Positions 34,617 to 44,372 of a DNA stretch of 64,000 bases are shown piece by piece (within the stretch, counting starts at the first letter, position 1; every line of letters starts with the position of its first letter). A model generated the notes under the pieces. It did not search any database, had not been told where the DNA came from, and saw only the letters and a list, made by a program, of their open reading frames with translations. This DNA comes from an uncultured Lachnospiraceae bacterium. Lineage in GTDB: Bacteria > Bacillota > Clostridia > Lachnospirales > Lachnospiraceae. The translations under genes were made by a program, and so were the position numbers. The stretch covers positions 1-64,000 of the forward strand of contig CAKRWT010000005.1 of assembly GCA_934418125.1 (NCBI GenBank), given 5' to 3'.

Positions 34617-35796
34617 GCTACCTCTGCTTAGTGTCATTATACCAGTGTATAATGCGGAACAATATTTAAAACAGTGCCTAGAAAGTGTTATTAATCAAAC
34701 GTATCAAAATTTGGAGATTATTTTGGTAGATGATGGCTCAACAGATGGTAGTCTGAATCTCTGTAATTATTATGCAAGTCAGGATAAAAGAATTAAGGTA
34801 ATTATCAAAGAGCATGGAGGGATGGTACAGGCGCGAAAAGCAGGGGTCGTTCATGCAAAAGGCAGGTATTTGACTTATGTGGATGCAGATGATTGGGTCG
34901 ATTTGAATACATATGAACGAATAGTTGACGAGATTAGCAAGAAAGAGGCGGATTTACTTCTTTATGGACTTATAGAAGAATATGAGGATATGTCCAATGA
35001 GGTATTAAACAAATTGCCAGAAGGGTATTATCAGGGAGAAGAAATCAAAGAGAAAATATATCCTTATATGTTGTGCAATAAAATGTTCTTTCAATTTGGA
35101 ATATTACCTAATTTAGTATGCAAGGTGGTAAGACGAGAGTTATTGAAGACCACACAGGTGTTGGTTAATGATAACGTTGAAATAGGAGAAGATGCAGATT
35201 GTACTTTTCAGATGATTTTGAAGGCACAAACACTACAAATCATCGAATATACACCCTACCATTACAGAAAAAGATATGATTCTACCCTTTGGAAAAAAAT
35301 GAATCTTTTACAATATAGAAGTTTATACAATGATTTAAAGACTGCATTTGGACAAAATGAAAGAAAAGAAATTTTAATGCCGCAATTATATCAATATATG
35401 CTCTTTATCATGCTATTGAAATCAACAGAAAGTTTTATAAGTTATGAACCATTTCGAAAATTTTTTGCGAATAAAAAAATCATATTATATGGAGCAGGTG
35501 GATTTGGACAAGAAATCTATCGTGTCGTATCTCAAACCGGAATTGGGAAAATTGATTTATGGGTAGACAGGCGATATCAGGTGTATCAGAAAATGGGTAT
35601 GAAGGTACAGGGGATTGATGCCATTTTTTATAGTGATTATGACGAGATATTTGTAGCCGTTTTAAATACGGAACAATGTGAAAAAATAGAAAAGTTTCTT
35701 AGGGAAAAAGGTGTTAGTGATGAAAAAATCAAATATATTTTGCCCTCTAAAAAATATATAAGCATGCTGTTAGAAATATTGGAAACTAGAAAGTAA
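34594..35796 (+). CDS. GT2 glycosyltransferase with C-terminal Rossmann-like domain
   Basis: A 400-residue protein that overlaps the previous gene by 23 bases. Residues 8-220 are a family 2 GT-A domain (LSVIIPVYNAEQYLKQCLES, VDDGSTDGSL, DxD in YVDADDWVD). Residues 290-385 are a separate domain with KKIILYGAGGFGQEIYRVV (G300-A301-G302), the operon's recurring nucleotide-binding-like fold. That domain stands at the C-terminus here but at the N-terminus in the preceding protein, showing that it has been shuffled. Confidence 0.85.
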   Translation: MEEKNVNKLPLLSVIIPVYNAEQYLKQCLESVINQTYQNLEIILVDDGSTDGSLNLCNYYASQDKRIKVIIKEHGGMVQARKAGVVHAKGRYLTYVDADDWVDLNTYERIVDEISKKEADLLLYGLIEEYEDMSNEVLNKLPEGYYQGEEIKEKIYPYMLCNKMFFQFGILPNLVCKVVRRELLKTTQVLVNDNVEIGEDADCTFQMILKAQTLQIIEYTPYHYRKRYDSTLWKKMNLLQYRSLYNDLKTAFGQNERKEILMPQLYQYMLFIMLLKSTESFISYEPFRKFFANKKIILYGAGGFGQEIYRVVSQTGIGKIDLWVDRRYQVYQKMGMKVQGIDAIFYSDYDEIFVAVLNTEQCEKIEKFLREKGVSDEKIKYILPSKKYISMLLEILETRK

Positions 35797-35819
35797 AAAA
35801 GAGTAACAGGAGATTTAAG

Positions 35820-38459
35820 ATGCCAAAGATTAGTATAGTTATGCCTGTCTATAATGGGGAGAAATATTTAAAAGAAGCAATAGATAGTATTGTTAATCAG
35901 AAATATCAGGACTGGGAACTGATTTTGGTAAATGATTGTTCTACAGATAATTCCAAATCTATTATGGAAATGTATGCTGCTAATGACAAACGAATTCAGG
36001 TAATAAATAACGAAATCAATCAGAAACTCCCGAACTCTTTAAATATAGGATTTGATAATGCAAAAGGGGATTATTATACATGGACATCGGATGATAATCG
36101 CTATAAACCTCAGGCGTTATATGAAATGATATCTTATTTGGAAAACAACAGTATGGTTGATTTGGTCTATTGTGATATGGACTATATTGATGAGAGTGGA
36201 AGCAAAATCGGCACAGTATCAAGGGATATTGAAGAGATTTACTATAATAATTGCATTGGAGCCTGTTTTATGTATAGGAGTGAGGCAGCAAAAAAGGTTG
36301 GTAAATATGCTGCTGAAATGTTTTTGGTAGAGGATTATGAATATTGGTTGCGGTTTGCAAAGAATTATAATCTTACGCATCTTCCTGTTTGCCTATATGA
36401 ATATCGACAACATGCTTTGAGTTTGACAGAAACAAAGTCGGAAAAAATCAACAGGCAACTGTATAAGCTCAGAAGACGTGAGTTGGATTTTATACTTGCA
36501 AGAATAGATGACAAAAGAAAAGAAAATCTTTTTATTGATATGTGGATGCAGGACAAAAGTCAGAAGAGTTACTTAGTACAAAAGTTTTTTAGAGAAAGCG
36601 GAATTCCAAAAGAATTACATTGGATTGAGAGGGAACAGCATATGGATGAGAGTAAAAAAATTATTCTGTTTGGGGCAGGCGATTTTGGAAAAAAGGCATT
36701 AGAATATTTTGGAAATGAGCGGGTCGCTTTTTATGTAGATAATAATGCAGATATAATAGGGAAGAAAATAAATGGTAAAGAAGTTATTTCATTTGATAGG
36801 CTAAAGACAATATATAAAAAGTATCAGATTTTTATTTCAGTTGATGCTAGAAAAACCTCAATGTTGGCAAGACAATTGGAAGATAATGGAATTACGGTAT
36901 ACGGAACTTATCTTGAACAGGTTAATAACTTTAAAAGAACATCTAGTGGGGAGCAGATTCCTTGGCTTACGGCATGTGCAAAAGCAAAAGAATGGATTCA
37001 AAAATATACGATTAGCGAAAAAGGAATTGCTAACAATAGCAATCTGTTGGAGAGTTATCCGGAAGTGACGGGATATTATATTCCGACTTTAATGCGATGG
37101 GGATTTTTTGATTTGGCTATATCTTATGCGAAATGGCTATGTTCTATACAACATGCGGATGGGGCTTGGTATGATACCGAGGGAAAAGACCCATATGTTT
37201 TTGATACAGCCCAGATTCTAAAGGGACTTTTAGCAGTAAGAGGTAGAATGGAAGGTGTGGATGAAACAATACGAAGAGGTTGTGATTGGATTATATCAAA
37301 TATAGAAGAGAATGGAAGGGTAAATACACCATCAAAAAACGAATGGGGAGAAGAAGGAATTTGCTCTGAATTAATACACTTGTATTGTTTGTCACCATTG
37401 ATAGAGGCTGCAGATATTTTGAAAGATGAGAAGTACCGAATTATGGCTATAAAAGCGGCAGATTATTATATCAATAATCATGGAGATAAAATACGCAAGT
37501 TTAGCTTTCTGTCACACTTTTATGCTTATGTAATGGAGGCATTATGTGACATTGGAAGAGAAGAGATAGCAAGAGAGGCTATGAAGCCGATGGAGGTATT
37601 TATAGATCAGCAGGGATATGTGCCAGCCTATGCGAATGTGAATTGGGTTTGTTCTACGGGAATGTTTCAACTTGCAATTGTATGGTTCAAATTGGGAAAT
37701 TTATCATATGGAAATAAAGCACTTAATTATGCAGCCAGTCTGCAGAATCAAAGTGGTGGATGGTATGGAAGTTATCCGGTAATAGATTCTCCCAAAGTTA
37801 CAGACATAAAAGAATATCCAGATTACTTTGCAAATAGTGAGATTAGTTGGGCTGTTAAATATTTTCTGGATGCTGTTTATTTTAAAAACAAGTTAGAGTT
37901 TGAAAATCAGGCAGCAATTTTTCAAGATACTATAGCGGAGAATGATGGAAGGTATCAGATAGTTTTAAAAGAAGTGAAAGATGAAAATATTAAAAAGATA
38001 TGTGATGTTGGATGCGGAAAGGGGAGATATCTGAAAAATTTATTAAAAGATGTACCTGTGGCACAGTATTGTGCTGTGGATATGTCTGAAAGAGTGATGA
38101 AAGATATAAAATCTCCAATAGAAAAGAAAGTTGGATTATTAACACAGATACCTTATGAGGATGGGGTATTTGATATGGTATATACTGTGGAAGCACTGGA
38201 ACATAGTATTTTTCCAGAGAATGCATTACTGGAACTCATTCGCGTGGTCAGAGTGGGAGGAAAAGTACTTGTTATTGATAAGAATAAGTCAGCAATGGGT
38301 CTGCTTGAAATTGATGAATGGGAACAGTGGTTTGAAAATGAGTTGTTTGAAAGAATAGCTGAGAAAACGAATTGTTCATTACAAATCATTGAAAATGTTC
38401 CATATGAAGGTGGAATTACAGATGGGTTATTTAATGCTTGGATATTAACAAAAAATTAA
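35820..38459 (+). CDS. Four-domain protein: GT2, Rossmann-like, alpha/alpha toroid, methyltransferase
   Basis: An 879-residue fusion. Residues 1-230: GT2 domain (ISIVMPVYNGEKYLKEAIDS, VNDCSTDNSK, DxD-like TSDDNRY). Residues 280-370: Rossmann-like domain (KKIILFGAGDFGKKALEYFG, G285-A286-G287). Residues about 380-700: alpha-helical repeats with Gly-Trp turns (SIQHADGAWYD, SLQNQSGGWYG), like the alpha/alpha toroids of prenyltransferases and glycan lyases. Residues 715-879: SAM-dependent methyltransferase (ICDVGCGKGRYL with D729; YEDGVFDMVYTVEALEH). It could add and then methylate a sugar. I know of no standard family with all four parts; the toroid's role is unclear. Confidence 0.8.
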   Translation: MPKISIVMPVYNGEKYLKEAIDSIVNQKYQDWELILVNDCSTDNSKSIMEMYAANDKRIQVINNEINQKLPNSLNIGFDNAKGDYYTWTSDDNRYKPQALYEMISYLENNSMVDLVYCDMDYIDESGSKIGTVSRDIEEIYYNNCIGACFMYRSEAAKKVGKYAAEMFLVEDYEYWLRFAKNYNLTHLPVCLYEYRQHALSLTETKSEKINRQLYKLRRRELDFILARIDDKRKENLFIDMWMQDKSQKSYLVQKFFRESGIPKELHWIEREQHMDESKKIILFGAGDFGKKALEYFGNERVAFYVDNNADIIGKKINGKEVISFDRLKTIYKKYQIFISVDARKTSMLARQLEDNGITVYGTYLEQVNNFKRTSSGEQIPWLTACAKAKEWIQKYTISEKGIANNSNLLESYPEVTGYYIPTLMRWGFFDLAISYAKWLCSIQHADGAWYDTEGKDPYVFDTAQILKGLLAVRGRMEGVDETIRRGCDWIISNIEENGRVNTPSKNEWGEEGICSELIHLYCLSPLIEAADILKDEKYRIMAIKAADYYINNHGDKIRKFSFLSHFYAYVMEALCDIGREEIAREAMKPMEVFIDQQGYVPAYANVNWVCSTGMFQLAIVWFKLGNLSYGNKALNYAASLQNQSGGWYGSYPVIDSPKVTDIKEYPDYFANSEISWAVKYFLDAVYFKNKLEFENQAAIFQDTIAENDGRYQIVLKEVKDENIKKICDVGCGKGRYLKNLLKDVPVAQYCAVDMSERVMKDIKSPIEKKVGLLTQIPYEDGVFDMVYTVEALEHSIFPENALLELIRVVRVGGKVLVIDKNKSAMGLLEIDEWEQWFENELFERIAEKTNCSLQIIENVPYEGGITDGLFNAWILTKN

Positions 38460-38477
38460 AGGAAGGTAGGCGTACTT

Positions 38478-40235
38478 ATGCTTGATATTAATAATGAATT
38501 GGATTGCATTTTAAAAAAGTACGGAATCTATAAAAAAGATTTGTTACGAACACGATTGGAAACAGCCATTTGCCAGATTGTTTCAGAATCTATCAAAAAG
38601 TATGGAAAGCGCATAGTAGTGAGAGGACTCAAATATTCAGAAAATGGCTATCCGCTATTAAAATTGCTTTCTGAGTATGGAAATATTATAGCAGTTGTGG
38701 ATAAAAAGCCTTTCGCAGATACAGTATGCGTTGATAAACAGATGGAATTAAATATACTTGATTTAGAGCATGCAACGGATATTGAATGTGATGTATATAT
38801 TATTAATTCAAAATACCAGGGTAAAAATATATATTATGATGTAATATCTTCAAAACAAAATAAATGTGTTATAGATTTGTATACTGAGATGCGTGTCAGA
38901 TATGGTATATTGGGACCGAAACTGTTCGAAGAGTATGAGGAGGAAATAGACTTAAGTTCTAATAAAATTAGAGATGCCTATATATTGTTTGAAAGAGAAA
39001 GAAATATTGAAAATTTAGAAAGTTTGTTGGGAAAGTGTCTTATCAATAGAGATTTTATCACATTTAATGAAGTGTTGGATGAGGCAACGGATTTAATAGA
39101 GGGTAATGAGAGAATTTACGCATTAAGAGAAGAGATAGATGGTTTACTGAAAGAGATAAAGAAGTGTATTGCAGAGAGAAGGAAGAACCAAAAGCAGGAT
39201 ATTATTATGCATTGGATAGATCAAGTGGGGCATGATGAATTAGAAATGTTTCCTAAATTGAGTAATCTAATGGAAAAAGGAATATGTTTTGAGAATGCAT
39301 ATGCGGTAACACCATATACAGTGGCAACGGAGTTGTGTTTGTTCTACAAAGATATACCAACTCTATTGGATAGGAACGCAATAAATAAATTAATGGAAGG
39401 AGGTATAAACAGTAGTTTCTTATATAAAACAGTAACAGACAAAGGATATTCGTTTGTCCTAACAGGAGGGATGGCAGCAGACTGGCCACACTCAAAGAAC
39501 GAGTACACAGAGTTTATGGTTGCATCAAGTGTTTATTATTGGAATATGCTGAATAGTATTATTAACTCAGAAAAACCAGTGTTTGGTATTGTTGGCTGCT
39601 TGGCAGAAACCCATGAACCATGGATGGCGCCAAAATGCAGTGAGAATAATCCGAGTTTTGAGTTTTATGGAAGTTATCAATTATCTAAGAGTAAAGTAGC
39701 AACTGCGGCACAATTTTATGATGAGATTATAAATTTTTATACAGATATGCTTGGTGTGCATACAGTTAATATATATATGAGTGATCATGGAAAGTGGGAG
39801 GATATCAATTTACGAAGATATGATGATTTTGCGATGCATACTATTTTAGCGGTTACTAATATAGGAATAACAGGGAAAGTGGTCAGATTGTTTTCATATA
39901 GATATTTCCTACAATTGATTGATTACATCCTGTTTTGTGCAGATGAGGAAACACAACAGCATGTTTTCGGAGACACAGAATTGCGTTCCGTAGGATTTCA
40001 GAAAGTTGTACAAAGTCGAGTAAAGGAAGTGACCGAAAGCGATGAACAAATGAAAGAATTGCAGTCGGACATTTGTAGTGGGTATCAGGGGATTAAAACA
40101 GATTATGATACATATATACAACTAGGTAATGGTAAAGAGATATATTTTTTGAATGAAGATAAAAAGCAAACCAATCAAATCAAAGAATTAAGGTATCGTT
40201 CCAGAATAGAAATGTTACGTGAAAAAGTGGAGTAA
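38478..40235 (+). CDS. Soluble alkaline-phosphatase-superfamily (sulfatase-like) protein
   Basis: A 585-residue protein. Residues 230-500 show the sulfatase/LTA-synthase fold: IIMHWIDQVGHDELEMFPKL, FENAYAVTPYTVATE where a catalytic Thr/Ser is expected, ETHEPWMAP, and MSDHGKWED with the Asp-His pair. Residues 40-130 look like a weak version of the recurring Rossmann-like domain (KRIVVRGLKYSENGYPLLKL). Unlike LTA synthase there is no membrane segment or signal peptide, so it would act in the cytoplasm, perhaps as a phosphotransferase. Whether all metal ligands are present cannot be settled by eye. Confidence 0.65.
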   Translation: MLDINNELDCILKKYGIYKKDLLRTRLETAICQIVSESIKKYGKRIVVRGLKYSENGYPLLKLLSEYGNIIAVVDKKPFADTVCVDKQMELNILDLEHATDIECDVYIINSKYQGKNIYYDVISSKQNKCVIDLYTEMRVRYGILGPKLFEEYEEEIDLSSNKIRDAYILFERERNIENLESLLGKCLINRDFITFNEVLDEATDLIEGNERIYALREEIDGLLKEIKKCIAERRKNQKQDIIMHWIDQVGHDELEMFPKLSNLMEKGICFENAYAVTPYTVATELCLFYKDIPTLLDRNAINKLMEGGINSSFLYKTVTDKGYSFVLTGGMAADWPHSKNEYTEFMVASSVYYWNMLNSIINSEKPVFGIVGCLAETHEPWMAPKCSENNPSFEFYGSYQLSKSKVATAAQFYDEIINFYTDMLGVHTVNIYMSDHGKWEDINLRRYDDFAMHTILAVTNIGITGKVVRLFSYRYFLQLIDYILFCADEETQQHVFGDTELRSVGFQKVVQSRVKEVTESDEQMKELQSDICSGYQGIKTDYDTYIQLGNGKEIYFLNEDKKQTNQIKELRYRSRIEMLREKVE

Positions 40236-40239
40236 TAAA

Positions 40240-41331
40240 ATGGATGTTAAAAATCTAGCATGTACTGGGTGTGGCGCGTGTGAAAATGCTTGTCCAATGG
40301 GTGCTATCAAGATGTATGCAGAGAAAGATGGATTCCTTTATCCGAAAATAATAGAGAAAAAGTGTATTCATTGCGGAAAATGCGATACTGTATGCCAGAA
40401 TCAGTGCCGGGTAGAAAGAAAGGAAATTAAAAAGTGTTATGCAGCATGGGCTTCAGATAAAATTAGAAGAGAGAGTTCGTCAGGGGGAGTATTTACAGTT
40501 CTTGCTGAAAGCATTTTGGCGAGAAAAGGATATATATGTGGTGCTGTGTTTAGGGATGGAATAGTAGTAAAGCATGCTATTATTGAACAGAAAGAAGATT
40601 TGCGAAGAATGCGAACTTCAAAATATGTTCAAAGTGACGTGGGATTGATTTATCAGGAAATAGAAAAATTACTGAAGGACAGAAACAAGATAGTTTTGTT
40701 TACAGGAACTCCCTGTCAGGTTGCCGGGTTATACATGTATTTAGGAAATAATCCAGAAAATTTGTATACAATTGATATATTATGTCATGGTGTTCCATCG
40801 CAGAGTTTATTTGACAGATATATATATGAGAAGTTCCCGGCACAGATGATTAAAAAGGTAAATTTTCGTGATAAATCCAATGGTTGGACATATCAGTTGG
40901 TATTGAGGATTGAAACAGGCGATGCGGAGTATATTTCAAATATAAATGAGGACATTTATTATAAGGCATTTAATAATAGATTAAGTTTGAGAAAATCATG
41001 TGGTACTTGTCAGTTTGCAGGGTTGGGCAGAATGGGTGATATATCATTAGGAGATTTTTGGGAAATATGGCAATATGATAAAAAGCTGGATGATAGAAAA
41101 GGCACATCTTTAGTGTTATTAAATTCTATTAAGGGACAAAAGCTTTTTAATAATATTCTTACCAATCTAAGTAAAGCTGTTGAGGTACCGTTAGAGAAAG
41201 CTATTGAGGGAAATAGAGTGCTTTATCAACCTATACCATTGCATGAAAACAGACAGAGATTTTTTGAAGATTTGAATAGCTGTTCGCTAAAAGAGGCAGT
41301 AGAAAGGAATTTGAAAAAAGAGGAAAGCTGA
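40240..41331 (+). CDS. Ferredoxin/F420 hydrogenase beta-subunit-like iron-sulfur protein
   Basis: About 363 residues from the ATG at 40240 (GTGGAG ribosome site; a GTG at 40219 is possible). The N-terminus holds two 4Fe-4S motifs (CTGCGACENACP and CIHCGKCDTVC). The rest matches the coenzyme F420 hydrogenase/dehydrogenase beta-subunit C-terminal domain (RRESSSGGVFTVLAESILAR, FTGTPCQVAGLYMYLG, DILCHGVPS, GDISLGDFWEI). It is probably an oxidoreductase in glycan synthesis. Such genes are often paired with polysaccharide pyruvyl transferases in bacterial glycan clusters, as here, with a one-base gap. Confidence 0.85.
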   Translation: MDVKNLACTGCGACENACPMGAIKMYAEKDGFLYPKIIEKKCIHCGKCDTVCQNQCRVERKEIKKCYAAWASDKIRRESSSGGVFTVLAESILARKGYICGAVFRDGIVVKHAIIEQKEDLRRMRTSKYVQSDVGLIYQEIEKLLKDRNKIVLFTGTPCQVAGLYMYLGNNPENLYTIDILCHGVPSQSLFDRYIYEKFPAQMIKKVNFRDKSNGWTYQLVLRIETGDAEYISNINEDIYYKAFNNRLSLRKSCGTCQFAGLGRMGDISLGDFWEIWQYDKKLDDRKGTSLVLLNSIKGQKLFNNILTNLSKAVEVPLEKAIEGNRVLYQPIPLHENRQRFFEDLNSCSLKEAVERNLKKEES

Positions 41332-41332
41332 T

Positions 41333-42391
41333 ATGGATAAAAGATGTGCGATTTTTAACTATTGGTGGGCATGGGGAGATGCACATGGGGCTTCGTTGAC
41401 AGCGTTAGCATTATATAAATTAATTGAGGAGTTGGGATATAAGCCGTGTTTGATTATGACGGTTTTTAAGGGGATGGACGTGGAACAGTGTAAGAGTGGC
41501 AGACATTTTAAATTCATAAGTCAATATGCAAAATACTCTGAAAAAAACTATCAGACAGGAGAAGATTATGAAGAATTGAATAGTCAGTTTCAACATTTTA
41601 TTGTTGGATCTGATCAGGTGTTGCGATTGGAATGGGTTCCTGATGAGTGGTTTCTTTATTCGATAAGTAGTAGTAAAAACAAAATCATGATGTCTGGAAG
41701 TTTTGGAGGAAATCGAATAAATGCGTCAGAACAAAGAATTAATAGAGTCGCAGAATATTTGCAGGATTTTTCTGCGGTCAGTGTCAGAGAGAAAGATGGA
41801 ATAGAGGTGTATTACCGATATTTTGGCAAAAGGGACGATTTAGAATGGATTATGGATCCTGTGTTTCTTATACATCCGCAGTTTTATAAAGAACTCATAA
41901 ATCAAAATTTACGATGTGATGAATTTGAACAATGTGCAAAAGAGTCAATCTTATTTTATATATTAGATTATACACCAGAAATAGAATGTTTAAAGAAAAA
42001 AATATCTGTTCAGTATAATGTGAACATAATAGAAGATTCGGAGGACTTGAGGGCAGAAGATTTTTTATACTTGGTAGATAACTGTAAAATGGTTATAACG
42101 GACTCTTTTCATGGAATGTGTTTTTCTATCATTTTGAATCGACCATTCTACTGTGTATATAATAAGATGCGTGGAACATCAAGGGTGGATACTATTAGAG
42201 AGTTGTTAGGGTTAAATAATGTTGTATTTGATTTGGAATCGGTTCCTTCATGTGAGTTTGACATTCCGCAGATAGATTATAATAGAATTAATGGAATATT
42301 GGAAAAAGAAAGAGAACGAGGAAAGAACTGGTTAAAGAATAACTTGCAAAAAAATGTGCGAGAGGAGAATGAAGATGAAAAAGTACGATAA
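41333..42391 (+). CDS. Polysaccharide pyruvyl transferase family protein
   Basis: A 352-residue protein with the GT-B-like fold of this family (AIFNYWWAWGDAHGASLTAL, FIVGSDQVLR, SVREKDGIEVYYRYFG, VITDSFHGMCFSIILNRPFY). Members add pyruvate ketals from phosphoenolpyruvate to sugars. It begins one base after the iron-sulfur partner and overlaps the next gene. The pair may work on one sugar; the substrate is unknown. Confidence 0.85.
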   Translation: MDKRCAIFNYWWAWGDAHGASLTALALYKLIEELGYKPCLIMTVFKGMDVEQCKSGRHFKFISQYAKYSEKNYQTGEDYEELNSQFQHFIVGSDQVLRLEWVPDEWFLYSISSSKNKIMMSGSFGGNRINASEQRINRVAEYLQDFSAVSVREKDGIEVYYRYFGKRDDLEWIMDPVFLIHPQFYKELINQNLRCDEFEQCAKESILFYILDYTPEIECLKKKISVQYNVNIIEDSEDLRAEDFLYLVDNCKMVITDSFHGMCFSIILNRPFYCVYNKMRGTSRVDTIRELLGLNNVVFDLESVPSCEFDIPQIDYNRINGILEKERERGKNWLKNNLQKNVREENEDEKVR

Positions 42392-44297
42392 TATTTTTTG
42401 GTTTTTAATAGATGGTCTGAGACCGGATTTTTTGCACTTATGCGAAGAACAGTCGCAAAAAAATTATATTGATAAAATTTTGAGTAATGCAACAGTATTT
42501 AATAACGTGTTGACAGCAGGGGCGGGAACGCATACATCAATGCATTCAATTTTTACTTCGTTGCTGCCGTCTTATAATGGTGCATCTGGATGGGAAAAAA
42601 GGGCATTACGAAATTTTAAACGGGAAATTTTTACACTTGCGGATTACTTTCAATTGGCAGGATATGAGACTTTTCGCTACTGTGATACGATAGAAGAAAG
42701 AGCAGTACCTATGTCAGGATTTAAAAGGTGGGAGGCAAGCGGATATAATACGGGACGTGTTCTTGAAAATACTGATATGGTAAAAACAGAGAGAAGAAAT
42801 CGTTTTGTTGAAGAAGTTAATTTGTGTAAGAAGAATAAATTTATTTATCATCATATTGATTTATTGCATGAATTAAATGGAGAGTTAGGGGAGGTTTGGA
42901 CAGATGCTGATTATGCTAAAAATGTTAATATAACAGCACGGGAATTTGAAAAATTATGTAATGAGTATGTGATTTCAGAGAAGGATTTGGTCATTATTGC
43001 TGCAGATCATGGCGTATTATTAAATATGAATCATATACAAGGTGGGGATGCAGTAGGAGGAAGGCATTATGAGCAGTCAGTAAAAACTTTTTTTGCATTA
43101 TTAGGAGAAGATATTCCGGCACAGATTCTGCAAGAACCTATATCATCATTAGATGAAGCGCCTACTTTGTTACATTTAGCTTTAGGGACAGAAATGAGCA
43201 TAAATGGACAGGGCAAAGATCAATATGATTACATATATAATGGGAAGTATTCAAAACAATGCTTTTTTAGAGAAAGTAGTCCTAGTGATGTATCACCTGA
43301 AAAAAGAAATTCAATGGCATCAGATCTGTTTTATATTCGGGATGGTAAGTGGAAGTATGTGTTTAGTAAAAATGATTCAAGATGCGAGTGGCTTATGAAT
43401 TTAGAACAAAATCAGGATTATGAGCTTAATTTGAAAGACCAGTATCCCAAAATAGCTGATGCCTATCGGGCAATTTTAGAGGAAAAGTTTGAAGCAGCAA
43501 AAGATTTTAAGTATCAGTCGGGATTAGGATTTGAAAAGAATGAATTAAAAAAGATGTTCTCAATTGTTTTACAAATGAAACATCTGGAAAAGGAAACAAT
43601 AGAATCTCTGTTGGATATGAGCGGTCCTTATTATGAAATAATAGCACTTGATTCCAGTGAAATACAGAATTATAAGAAACAGTATAATGTGCGAACTGTG
43701 AATGATGTCGAAACGGAAAACTGCTTGGAACATTGTACTGGAGAATGGGTAGTCTACATACAGGACAATGGGGAATGGTCGGAGTATTTCTTGTCAGATT
43801 TATATCGTTATATACAATGCCATAGAAGTACCGATGTAAGAATCATTGGAGAACATTATACTGCCATTAGAAAAGGTGATGTGAAAGATTTTAGAGGAAT
43901 AGATTTGTATGAAGAAAAAGAAGTTAGAGATATGGAATTTGTGCATAGGAGCAATATAGAGGGGGAGAAAAAATATATCCTGTTTGGCAGCGGAAAAATA
44001 GGGAAGAAAGCACTGGAATATTTTGGAAGAGAACAGGTTTATTGTTTTGCTGATAATAATGCTAACTTAGCGGGACGCGAAATTTATGGAAAGAAGATTG
44101 TTTCATTTGAACAGTTGAAAAGTGTACAGGATGATTATCAGATTGTTATATCTGCTAACAAAGTAAATGCATTGGCGATTAAAGAACAATTCGAAAAGAA
44201 TCAGATTGCAAATTTTTGTGTATTTGAAGAAAATATTAAGAAATATCCGGAAACCTGCTGGGAAAGCGAGTATAGAGTAGTATGGTATGGAAAATAA
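42375..44297 (+). CDS. Sulfatase-like protein with C-terminal Rossmann-like domain
   Basis: A 641-residue soluble protein. Residues 1-300 are the alkaline-phosphatase/sulfatase fold (NIFWFLIDGLRPDFLHLCEE, TAGAGTHTSMHSIFTS with the likely Thr nucleophile, IIAADHGVLLN and VGGRHYEQSVKT for metal binding). Residues 530-625 are the recurring domain (KKYILFGSGKIGKKALEYFG, G538-S539-G540). The ATG at 42375 is chosen because AGAGGAG lies 7 bases before it; ATGs at 42354 and 42369 are poorly placed. No signal peptide or membrane segment, so a cytoplasmic phosphotransferase or sulfatase is inferred. It overlaps the previous gene by 17 bases. Confidence 0.78.
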   Translation: MKKYDNIFWFLIDGLRPDFLHLCEEQSQKNYIDKILSNATVFNNVLTAGAGTHTSMHSIFTSLLPSYNGASGWEKRALRNFKREIFTLADYFQLAGYETFRYCDTIEERAVPMSGFKRWEASGYNTGRVLENTDMVKTERRNRFVEEVNLCKKNKFIYHHIDLLHELNGELGEVWTDADYAKNVNITAREFEKLCNEYVISEKDLVIIAADHGVLLNMNHIQGGDAVGGRHYEQSVKTFFALLGEDIPAQILQEPISSLDEAPTLLHLALGTEMSINGQGKDQYDYIYNGKYSKQCFFRESSPSDVSPEKRNSMASDLFYIRDGKWKYVFSKNDSRCEWLMNLEQNQDYELNLKDQYPKIADAYRAILEEKFEAAKDFKYQSGLGFEKNELKKMFSIVLQMKHLEKETIESLLDMSGPYYEIIALDSSEIQNYKKQYNVRTVNDVETENCLEHCTGEWVVYIQDNGEWSEYFLSDLYRYIQCHRSTDVRIIGEHYTAIRKGDVKDFRGIDLYEEKEVRDMEFVHRSNIEGEKKYILFGSGKIGKKALEYFGREQVYCFADNNANLAGREIYGKKIVSFEQLKSVQDDYQIVISANKVNALAIKEQFEKNQIANFCVFEENIKKYPETCWESEYRVVWYGK

Positions 44298-44306
44298 ATA
44301 GGAAAG

Positions 44307-44339
44307 TTAATGATTAACAAGATTTAAAGAAATCATTAA
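44307..44339 (+). promoter_or_regulatory. Hairpin in the operon's first sizeable gap
   Basis: TTAATGATT (44307-44315) and AATCATTAA (44331-44339) are perfect inverted repeats in the 75-base gap before the LicD gene. There is no T run; it may be an mRNA processing or stability element. Confidence 0.35.
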
Positions 44340-44372
44340 TGGTAAAGAAACAAGATACTGGGGTATATGAGA

